Assembly: GCA_017651645.1 (NCBI GenBank)
Contig: JAGCCO010000013.1
Location: 1 to 64,000, forward strand
Length of the DNA stretch: 64,000 nucleotides
Direction: 5' to 3'
DNA from: Bacteroidales bacterium
Lineage (GTDB): Bacteria > Bacteroidota > Bacteroidia > Bacteroidales > F082
This document shows, in pieces, positions 56,649 through 63,160 of this stretch; positions within the stretch are counted from its first letter, which is position 1; each line of letters opens with the position of its first letter. A program made the translations under genes and the position numbers. The notes beneath the pieces were generated by a model. The model was not told where the DNA came from. It saw nothing but the letters and a program-made list of their open reading frames with translations, and did no database searches.

Positions 56649-57176
56649 TTATTTATCGTTCAAATTAATGTCTTTCAAAGCGGCCCAGCGCGGGTCGATG
56701 GTGTCGGCCTCTTCCTCTTCGGCAGGTGCTTCCTCGCGGTTAAGCATCTCTATAACGGCGGGGTTGCACTGGCCTTCGGGATGCACTCGGTGCATCGGGA
56801 TGGCGAGGATGATGTACTCGTACACCAATGGGCGGATATCGTATTCGCTTGTTTCAGCGCTCACGACAGCCACGTCGTCCGACTCTTCGGCATTCTCCGT
56901 TCCCAACTTGATGAAGAAGTCCTGCTGACTCTCGATCGGCAAGTCGAACTCATCGGCGCAGCGGTCGCAAGGCACGCGCACGCTACCTTCGATGTCGAAA
57001 TGCAGTGTCAGCATAGTCTCCTGACGGTCGATGTCAAGCTTGACCAACACCTTACCTTGTTGAACCTCAGAGTAATCCATGCCAGCGAAGAAATCATCGT
57101 TGATTTCGTATTCGTAAGCATGTTGCCCCAAGGCGAGGCCGCTGACCGGAATCAGAAATTCGTTCTTCTTTTCCAT
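56649..57176 (-). CDS. YceD family (DUF177) protein
   Basis: A 175-residue cytoplasmic protein of the DUF177/YceD family, tied to 23S rRNA metabolism or L32 supply in bacteria and plants. The VPCDRCADEFDLPIE segment holds the conserved cysteine pair, and the tail DPRWAALKDI is also conserved. An acidic stretch (EEAPAEEEEAD) precedes it. Immediately upstream of rpmF under a shared TACTTTTG promoter. Confidence 0.92.
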   Translation of the reverse strand: MEKKNEFLIPVSGLALGQHAYEYEINDDFFAGMDYSEVQQGKVLVKLDIDRQETMLTLHFDIEGSVRVPCDRCADEFDLPIESQQDFFIKLGTENAEESDDVAVVSAETSEYDIRPLVYEYIILAIPMHRVHPEGQCNPAVIEMLNREEAPAEEEEADTIDPRWAALKDINLNDK

Positions 57177-57196
57177 TCTGCCTGAAAATCGGGCTG

Positions 57197-57204
57197 CAAA
57201 AGTA
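57197..57204 (-). promoter_or_regulatory. -7 box for yceD-rpmF
   Basis: TACTTTTG on the minus strand, 20 bases before the yceD start. Confidence 0.65.
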
Positions 57205-57256
57205 CGGAATTAATTTGAATGTGGAACACTTGGGATGGAATTTTCATAAAAAACGC

Positions 57257-57264
57257 TATTTTTG
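57257..57264 (+). promoter_or_regulatory. -7 box for the DUF4298 gene
   Basis: TATTTTTG, 20 bases before the ATG at 57285; it excludes the longer frame. Confidence 0.6.
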
Positions 57265-57284
57265 CTCCATCAAAACCGCTGATT

Positions 57285-57575
57285 ATGACACGCATCGAAC
57301 GCATCACCAAGATGGAAGCCCTCTTCGACAAGAGCGAGGAGGTGATCAAGAGGCTGGAGGCCGCCCTTGAAGACTTTGCCGAGATAGAAAACGACATCGC
57401 TGAGCTGGAAGCTTATTACGACAAAGACTGGCGCAAGGACTTCGAAGCCGACGAGGCGGGCAAGTTGCCCAAGGACTTGAAGCGCGGCGTGCTCAGCGAA
57501 GACGGGCTTTGGAATTTGTTGGAGGATTATCGGTGGTTAAAGGAAATGGTTAAAGAAGTTGAAACAAACGAATAA
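57285..57575 (+). CDS. DUF4298 domain protein
   Basis: A 96-residue cytoplasmic helical protein. RIERITKMEALFDKSEEVIKRLE is a coiled-coil start, and the DUF4298 hallmark LEAYYDKDWRKDFEADEAGKLP follows, then the conserved GVLSEDGLWNLLEDY. The family is widespread, small and uncharacterised. It is divergent from yceD, and 20 bases beyond its stop the second 68-bp module begins. Confidence 0.85.
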   Translation: MTRIERITKMEALFDKSEEVIKRLEAALEDFAEIENDIAELEAYYDKDWRKDFEADEAGKLPKDLKRGVLSEDGLWNLLEDYRWLKEMVKEVETNE

Positions 57576-57595
57576 GCTCTCTTTCAGCACGATAC

Positions 57596-57663
57596 CCGAC
57601 AGCAAACGACAACAAACGACTACTGTCGACAACAAACGTTTAATCAACGGCTTTTTCTTGACA
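57596..57663. repeat. 68-bp upstream module, copy 2
   Basis: Matches 40410-40477 with two substitutions. The same four 10-base units occur: CAAACGACAA (57603), CAAACGACTA (57613), CTGTCGACAA (57623), CAAACGTTTA (57633). It ends in CTTGACA 41 bases before the ATG of the nuclease-like orphan gene. A TTTCTTTG (57671-57678) just beyond may be the -7 box. Confidence 0.85.
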
Positions 57664-57704
57664 AACATTGTTTCTTTGTGGCGTAAATCAAAATTTAATT
57701 GATT

Positions 57705-58181
57705 ATGGCCAAAAAGAATCCATTCGACAAAAAACAACCAACAAAGATTTCGTTTTCGGAATTAGTAGCACTTATCGGAACCAGTTGTGATTACAAGTTT
57801 TGTATCATTGACGAAACAATCGATGACGAGCTGATCGAATTAGCCGCGCAACACAACATTGACCTGAAAGGTTACAAGCATGTAATAGAAACATCAGGAA
57901 TCCAGCATTCACAAAACAGACACGGCGACAAAAGCGACGACCGCACACCTTTATCATTAGAAGATTATTTGCTGATACCTTTCATTATCAGAAACAGAGA
58001 CAAGGTAAGCTTTTCTCCATCAAAAACAGCTTCACGCGAAAAAAACGTGATATTGTATATGAAGAAAATAGGCTATCAATACGTGTATGTTGAAGAAATC
58101 AGAAATGGGAAAAACAAAAGTTTGGCTTTCAAGTCTTTCCGCAAACGAGAAACGGAAAGCCCCTCCGATGAGAGGGGCTAG
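57705..58181 (+). CDS. Orphan small protein with BECR-type nuclease-like C-terminus
   Basis: A 158-residue soluble protein. Residues about 60-150 follow the pattern of phage-type BECR (barnase/EndoU/colicin E5-D/RelE) nuclease domains of polyvalent proteins: KHVIETSGIQHSQNRHGD, then PLSLEDYLLIPFIIRNRD, then NVILYMKKIGYQYVYVEEIR and KSLAFKSF. The paired histidines would be active-site candidates. No antitoxin or immunity gene is next to it. AT-rich and solitary, behind the second 68-bp module; it may be a domesticated or freshly acquired toxin. Family assignment is by motif only. The last codons overlap a GCCCCTC/GAGGGGC hairpin. Confidence 0.62.
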   Translation: MAKKNPFDKKQPTKISFSELVALIGTSCDYKFCIIDETIDDELIELAAQHNIDLKGYKHVIETSGIQHSQNRHGDKSDDRTPLSLEDYLLIPFIIRNRDKVSFSPSKTASREKNVILYMKKIGYQYVYVEEIRNGKNKSLAFKSFRKRETESPSDERG

Positions 58182-58269
58182 TCTGTGTTATCACGGGGGG
58201 AACATGCCTAGGCCCGTCCCTTACGTCTTGATAGTCCACTGGTTTTTCAATCCGTTGCCGCGACCAACT
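58153..58269 (-). ncRNA. Possible small RNA of about 115 bases
   Basis: On the minus strand a TAATTTTG box (58275-58282) is followed by a GC-rich stretch without an ORF. It ends in the hairpin GCCCCTC (58159-58165)/GAGGGGC (58172-58178) with a weak T-rich tail. Inside, ACGGG and CCCGT can pair around GCCTAGGC. No known RNA family was recognised; the SRP tetraloop region is absent. The far end lies under the 3' end of the plus-strand nuclease-like gene, so it may act on it as antisense. Confidence 0.3.
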
Positions 58270-58414
58270 GCCCGCAAAATTACAACTTTTCCAAGACCCC
58301 GCAAGGGATTGCTAAAACTTTTTCCTCGAAAAAGGTCGATAAACAGACTTTGACAAACGAAAATGGTCGATAATGCCGTTATTGGTGCAAATAATGGTCG
58401 AAAAACTATCAAAC

Positions 58415-58900
58415 ATGAAAAAACTAAGAGAAATAGCCGGTTACGCCCTAGGTGGCTTGATGTTCGTGTTGCTCATCCCGACGCTGATGTGGCTGGCCTC
58501 GGGACGTCCTGACCTTTGTGACGTCCCTGTTTGGAGGATGGTGATAGCCATTGTTCTTGCCGTGCTCGGGCTGTCGTTGAGCGTGTGGAGCATCGTTTAC
58601 ATGCGGCACAAGGGTGACGGCAACCCCATGGATGCCTTCGGGCACGAGGTGGCGCCCCGCACGAAGCACTTGATGACGGAAGGTCCCTACCGCCTGAGCC
58701 GCAACCCCATGCTGACGGGAAGCTTCGTCTATTACGCCGGCGTCTGCGCCTGGCTGTGGAGCTGGCAGGCGTTGCTGGTGTTCATCGCATTCATTATCAT
58801 CATGCTGCTGCAAGTCCGCAGCGAGGAGAAGCGGCTTCGTAAGGATTTTGGCGAGGAGTATGAGGCGTATTGCCGGCGGACGGGGCGGTTTTGGCCGTAG
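58415..58900 (+). CDS. ICMT-type integral membrane methyltransferase
   Basis: A 161-residue membrane protein with four to five predicted helices and the isoprenylcysteine carboxyl methyltransferase/PEMT-like C-terminal signature: GPYRLSRNPMLTGSFVYYAG, and EEKRLRKDFGEEYEAYCRRTGRF. Bacterial members methylate lipids or small hydrophobic molecules; the substrate is unknown. ATG at 58415 begins a basic MKKLREIAGY; the in-frame ATG at 58373 is less likely. The repeat hairpin at 58903 starts two bases after the stop. Confidence 0.82.
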   Translation: MKKLREIAGYALGGLMFVLLIPTLMWLASGRPDLCDVPVWRMVIAIVLAVLGLSLSVWSIVYMRHKGDGNPMDAFGHEVAPRTKHLMTEGPYRLSRNPMLTGSFVYYAGVCAWLWSWQALLVFIAFIIIMLLQVRSEEKRLRKDFGEEYEAYCRRTGRFWP

Positions 58901-58902
58901 CA

Positions 58903-58955
58903 GCAGCCATGTCATGCCAGCGTGGGCAGGTGCGGTGGCGGGCATCTATGGCTGC
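58903..58955. repeat. Family-1 hairpin (B type), isolated copy
   Basis: GCAGCCAT (58903-58910) with ATGGCTGC (58948-58955), enclosing ATGCC (58914-58918) with GGCAT (58941-58945). It keeps the CATGTCAT..CC and GG.ATCTATGG skeleton of the B unit at 11349, but with GCC/GGC in place of TCC/GGA, a paired change. CTTTTA follows, so it may end the ICMT transcript. Confidence 0.78.
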
Positions 58956-59156
58956 TTTTATATTCGTTCGTTCTTCTTGATAAGAACGAACCAAAGAATC
59001 AAGGCCGACATCATCGGTCCCAACGCACAAAGCGGGCGCTTCCCCGCCATGTCGGCCAGGCCCACGCACCCAACCCAGTTGGGTTTTGGCGTTCCCGCAC
59101 ACGGCATAAGGACAAGAAACAGCACTCCAACGGAATACACTCCACCCCTTGCCCTC

Positions 59157-59177
59157 ATCGCGGACTTGATCCGCGAT
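59157..59177. repeat. Palindromic repeat of the GGACTTGATCC type
   Basis: ATCGCGGA (59157-59164) pairs perfectly with TCCGCGAT (59170-59177). It resembles the widespread bacterial intergenic repeat with core CGGACTTGATCCG and is unrelated to the hairpin at 58903. Confidence 0.65.
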
Positions 59178-59223
59178 TTCCCATGCTACTGAGTCACACC
59201 CCTCTCTGGGCTTTGCCCCCGCG

Positions 59224-59254
59224 TCGCTTCGCGTCATCGCGAGGTACGAAGCGA
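59224..59254. repeat. Palindromic repeat of the GCGAGG.ACGAAGCGA type
   Basis: TCGCTTCG (59224-59231) pairs with CGAAGCGA (59247-59254) around CGTCATCGCGAGGTA. It is similar to another widespread intergenic repeat (CATTGCGAGGAGCGAAGC). Third repeat family in 350 bases. Confidence 0.65.
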
Positions 59255-59284
59255 TCCATTTATGAAAGATTTATGGAAGATTTG

Positions 59285-59497
59285 CTTCCTCAAAAAACAA
59301 CATTCATTTCATTCCCAGTAATTTACCCGACAGCCTACAACCGTTTCCTCTGCATCGACGACACGGTGTATCATATCGGCGCCTCGTTGAAGGACTTGGG
59401 GAAGAAATAGTTCGCTTTTAGCAGGATGGAGGTGGGCACGGAGGGGTTGCTAGAAAGATTTGAGAAAGTCTGGAGTTTATCACAACCACAAAATTGA
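59285..59497 (+). pseudogene. Remnant of a protein with a PLD-like C-terminal segment, amber stop
   Basis: The frame reads TAYNRFLCIDDTVYHIGASL, then KDLGKK, then TAG (59408-59410), then FAFSRMEVGTEGLLERFEK and a final TGA at 59495. Relatives that I remember, the C-termini of ORF6N-type proteins, have H.RFLIID..VYHIGASLKDLGKKWFAF, with tryptophan where the TAG stands, so a TGG-to-TAG change seems to have closed it. The upstream part of the gene is missing, replaced by repeat sequence. This is a relic of a mobile or phage-derived gene. Confidence 0.55.
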
Positions 59498-59537
59498 AAA
59501 AAGGGCGTTTTTTTCGAAAAAGTTTAGGGATTTTTGG

Positions 59538-59545
59538 TAATTTTG
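59538..59545 (+). promoter_or_regulatory. -7 box of the right-edge operon
   Basis: TAATTTTG, 24 bases before the ATG at 59570. It excludes the longer frame start at 59534. Confidence 0.6.
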
Positions 59546-59569
59546 CAAATTAATTGGGAGATTCTTACG

Positions 59570-60931
59570 ATGAAAGCAGCTAACATTAAGGATTTCAAAG
59601 CGTTAGATTCCGACCGACAGAAAGGAGGTCGAGCTAATAAGCATTTAATACAGGGAAAAAACAAAAATGTTAGCGTTGACTTTGAAAATATAGATGTGAA
59701 TCCTGATTGGGCGTTTGAAGATTTTCGCTCAACCGAGCAATGGACACATGGTTTCCATCGCTATCCCGCGAAGTTTTTACCCAATGTGGTTAAAAAGATT
59801 ATCGAGGAACACTCCCCTGCCAATTGTAATGTCATAGCAGATTTGTTCGCGGGATGTGGAACAACGTTGGTTGAGGCCAAAGCACATGGAAAGGCTTCTA
59901 TTGGAACGGACATTAATCCCGTAGCAAGACTTATCACGAAAGTCAAAACAACTCCAATAGTTCCTGAGCATCTTCAACATGCTTACGAGATGTTAATTAC
60001 ATCTTTTGACGAATATAATGAGGCAAACTATTTAAACATTCAAAAACACGAACGTCTTGACCATTGGTTTTTCCCTTCAGAAAAAGCCAAGATTGCGTTC
60101 TTATATGACACCGTTCATAATTTGGATATTGAAGAAACCATTAAGGAGTTCTTTTATGTTTGCATCTCTCATATTTTGAAGAATTGTTCCCGTTGGCTGC
60201 AATCGAGCACAAAACCACAGGTTGATCCTAATAAAATCATACCAGATCCATTTGACGAGTTCAAACACCATTGTCAAAAAATGATCAAAAGCAATGCTGT
60301 ATTTTTTGATGACCTTAATGCAAATGGTTACTTAGATGTACCTTGTGACATTTTATTGAGAGATGCTCGACAGACAAAAATCAACTCTGAATCTGTTGAT
60401 ATGATTATAACATCGCCTCCGTATGTAACTTCATACGAATATGCAGACATTCATCAATTGACTGCATATTGGATGGAATACATTTCCAACATGTCAGAAT
60501 TCAGAAAGCAATTCATTGGAACGTCTTATTCTGGCAACACTTCTTTAGAAGTTAAAGGGAGTTTGCAAGCACAAGAAATCGTGAATGCTTTGTCTGAAAA
60601 AAGCAAACACATTGCCTGTGATGTTGCCCAATATTTCAATGACATGCAGGAGGTTGCCTTTGAAATGGCTCGCATTTTGACTCCCAATGGACATGCCTGC
60701 ATTGTGATTGGCAATACCAAAATCAAAGATGTACAGATTAAATCGGCGGAAGTCTTTTGTGAATTACTGGAAAATGCAGGTTTGACTAAAGAGGATGTAA
60801 TAAAACGGAGCATTCCGCACAAATTGATGCCGACCTTAAGAGACAGCAAAAATGGCAAGTTCACAAAACAAGATAATCCTAATTGCAAGAAGGTTTATCC
60901 GAATGAATATATATTGATAATGAAGAAATAA
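59570..60931 (+). CDS. Site-specific DNA methyltransferase (N4/N6 type)
   Basis: A 453-residue amino-methyltransferase. SAM motif I is IADLFAGCGTTLVEAKAHG near 90, preceded by HGFHRYPAKFLP near 62. The catalytic motif IV is MIITSPPYVTSYEYADIHQ near 281. The order I-insert-IV with a 190-residue insert recalls alpha-class enzymes; SPPY occurs in both N4-cytosine and N6-adenine methylases, so the product base is open. No restriction endonuclease is visible inside the window. The gene begins an AT-rich operon: only 4 bases separate it from the dual-GHKL gene. Confidence 0.87.
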   Translation: MKAANIKDFKALDSDRQKGGRANKHLIQGKNKNVSVDFENIDVNPDWAFEDFRSTEQWTHGFHRYPAKFLPNVVKKIIEEHSPANCNVIADLFAGCGTTLVEAKAHGKASIGTDINPVARLITKVKTTPIVPEHLQHAYEMLITSFDEYNEANYLNIQKHERLDHWFFPSEKAKIAFLYDTVHNLDIEETIKEFFYVCISHILKNCSRWLQSSTKPQVDPNKIIPDPFDEFKHHCQKMIKSNAVFFDDLNANGYLDVPCDILLRDARQTKINSESVDMIITSPPYVTSYEYADIHQLTAYWMEYISNMSEFRKQFIGTSYSGNTSLEVKGSLQAQEIVNALSEKSKHIACDVAQYFNDMQEVAFEMARILTPNGHACIVIGNTKIKDVQIKSAEVFCELLENAGLTKEDVIKRSIPHKLMPTLRDSKNGKFTKQDNPNCKKVYPNEYILIMKK

Positions 60932-60935
60932 TAAT

Positions 60936-63158
60936 ATGGCTATTATAGAACAAAATAGTATGCCGTTTAGGCCTTATGCAAGGCTGATGAACATTCTTGG
61001 CGACCAACTTATTACGGACAAAAAAGTGGCTGTAATTGAAATCATCAAAAATAGTTACGATGCTGATGCCAGTTCTGTAAAAGTTAGATTTTGTAACATG
61101 TCTAACGTAAAGTTCAACGACCTACCAAAAGAAGAACAAGCTTATATTGAAATTGAAGACGATGGTTGTGGCATGTCATTGGACATCATCAAAAACGTTT
61201 GGCTTCGCCCAGCCACCCCAAATAAATTTGAAAAAAAGAAAAGAAAGAACAACAAAACCGAAAAGGGAAGAATCATTCAAGGCGAAAAAGGAATCGGACG
61301 ATTTGCTATTCATAAATTAGGAGAGAAAATAGAACTCTATACAAAAGCTAAAGGACAAAACGAGGTTAAGTTGGAAATGAACTTCGTTGATTTCAACCCC
61401 GACGATGTCAATTTATTCAATCAACCAACAGAATACAAATTGCTGGATGAGGTGTCCAACAACTGGTATGTTCAAGACCCTCCCGAGAGAGTGACTGGAG
61501 AATCCGGTACGGTTATTAGGATTTACAATATTAGAGAGGCCTGGTCACCAAACGACTATAGAGAGTTGTATAAAAACATACAACGAATGATGCCGCCTGT
61601 AGATGATAATGCAAAAACCATGGGCATCGAATTCATTCAAGATTTCACAATTGAAATGTACCAAGACGGGAACCTGTTTGTGGACTCAGATGTGAAAACT
61701 TTTGCTGATGTTTTCGAAAGAGCCCAGTTTATGATGATGGGGTCCATTGACGGAAAAGGCGTCCTGAGTTTTCAATATAAGTCACTTTCGCCAAAGCGAG
61801 TTTTGAAAGACACTATTGACCTGCTTGACGAGAACGCTTTGTCATCTAGGAATTATTCTTTAGTTGGGCCAAAATGGTTTAAAGAAAATGACAGAAAACC
61901 CAATTGTGGCCCTTTCAAATTCACGTTTTATGCGTTTGATTTAAAAAACAAAGACCTAACCATCCTTGATAGCGAGTTGGAAAGATTTATCAAAGAAAAC
62001 TTCGTTTACGTTATGCGCGATGGAGTTCGGGTGTATCCGTACGGTGAGAAAGGAATAGACTGGTTGGACTTGGATAAGAACAGATCCACATACAGAGCGG
62101 GTCAGTTTATCAGTTATAATGATTTGACAGGTTTTGTTTATATTTCACAAGAAAAGAACCCATTGTTGACAGATGCTTCAAACAGACAAGGACTTGTGAA
62201 TAACATGGGCACTTACTATGATTTCAAATCATTGACAACCGCAGCAACAGAGATTTTCAATTACGAAATCAAAATAGACAAGAACAAAAAAGAGATTCAA
62301 AAAAAAGCCTCGCTTAAGAGAACAAGCGATGCTCTTCAAAAATCCTTGAAAGAATTCCAGAAATCTATAGAAAAAGTTAATGACCTTAAGACTTTAGAAT
62401 TAGCAAACAAGTTTGTTGATGCTTATACAAAGCATGTTGAAGTTGTTGAAGATAGAATGAACACGGTTGAAGATTTGGCAGGTTTGGGAATGGCTGTTGA
62501 AAAATCTTCTCACGAATCCCTGAGGTTACTTTCATTGATGATCCAAAACGTGAAATCGTTCAAGAAAAAGCTTATCAAGCAAGATTATCAAGAAAAAGAA
62601 CTCGTTGACTTGATGAACGATCTTGAAGAGAACCTAAATTTGGTTTTTGAAGACATGAATCTCATACAGCCTCTTTTCAAGATTCAACGACAAAAAACTA
62701 AGGATATATCCATCAAAGAAAGCATCACGAAAGTGGTAAGATATTTCAGGAATGATTTAGATGGAAAAATCACCACCAACTTAAATGAGATTACCGATGA
62801 TTTGATTGTAAAAACAAATGCGGGGCTGATACTTCAAATACTTATCAATTTAATTGACAACGCCATTTATTGGTTAGACAAATCAAGTGAATCTGACAAA
62901 AAGATTCATTTCAAGATAAATCCTGTCGAGAAAACATTGATAGTGGCCGACAATGGAAATGGCATTCGTGAAGATATAATTCCCTTTGTGTTTAATGAAT
63001 TCTTCTCTATGAAATCGAACGGCAGAGGCCTCGGATTATATATTGTTCGGGAGTTGTTGTCTCGCATTAATGCGGAAGTAACAGTCATTGAAAACGAGGA
63101 TGACAAAATCCTTTCAGGTGCTAATTTTATTATTAAGTTTGAAAAAGAGGAGAAATAA
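60936..63158 (+). CDS. Dual-GHKL ATPase/histidine-kinase-like protein
   Basis: A 740-residue cytoplasmic protein with two GHKL ATP-binding domains. The first is Hsp90/MutL-like: IEIIKNSYDADA near 34-45, IEDDGCGM near 73-80, GEKGIGRFA near 116-124. A beta-rich middle and a coiled coil follow (about 440-530). A phosphoacceptor-like box reads EKSSHESLRLLSL near 525. The last 110 residues form a histidine-kinase ATPase: LIDNAIYWLDKS near 638, VADNGNGI near 670, GRGLGLYIVRELL near 696. No transmembrane or sensor domain. Such proteins occur beside DNA methylases and divergent receivers in suspected conflict systems. Two bases separate it from the receiver-like gene. Confidence 0.85.
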   Translation: MAIIEQNSMPFRPYARLMNILGDQLITDKKVAVIEIIKNSYDADASSVKVRFCNMSNVKFNDLPKEEQAYIEIEDDGCGMSLDIIKNVWLRPATPNKFEKKKRKNNKTEKGRIIQGEKGIGRFAIHKLGEKIELYTKAKGQNEVKLEMNFVDFNPDDVNLFNQPTEYKLLDEVSNNWYVQDPPERVTGESGTVIRIYNIREAWSPNDYRELYKNIQRMMPPVDDNAKTMGIEFIQDFTIEMYQDGNLFVDSDVKTFADVFERAQFMMMGSIDGKGVLSFQYKSLSPKRVLKDTIDLLDENALSSRNYSLVGPKWFKENDRKPNCGPFKFTFYAFDLKNKDLTILDSELERFIKENFVYVMRDGVRVYPYGEKGIDWLDLDKNRSTYRAGQFISYNDLTGFVYISQEKNPLLTDASNRQGLVNNMGTYYDFKSLTTAATEIFNYEIKIDKNKKEIQKKASLKRTSDALQKSLKEFQKSIEKVNDLKTLELANKFVDAYTKHVEVVEDRMNTVEDLAGLGMAVEKSSHESLRLLSLMIQNVKSFKKKLIKQDYQEKELVDLMNDLEENLNLVFEDMNLIQPLFKIQRQKTKDISIKESITKVVRYFRNDLDGKITTNLNEITDDLIVKTNAGLILQILINLIDNAIYWLDKSSESDKKIHFKINPVEKTLIVADNGNGIREDIIPFVFNEFFSMKSNGRGLGLYIVRELLSRINAEVTVIENEDDKILSGANFIIKFEKEEK

Positions 63159-63160
63159 AG

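Noticed and set aside
58153..58269. Signal-recognition-particle RNA
   Set aside because: Length is similar, but the conserved GGAAGCAGC-type apical region is absent.
59570..60931. A complete restriction-modification pair
   Set aside because: No endonuclease motif is visible in the next two genes; the partner, if any, would lie beyond the window.
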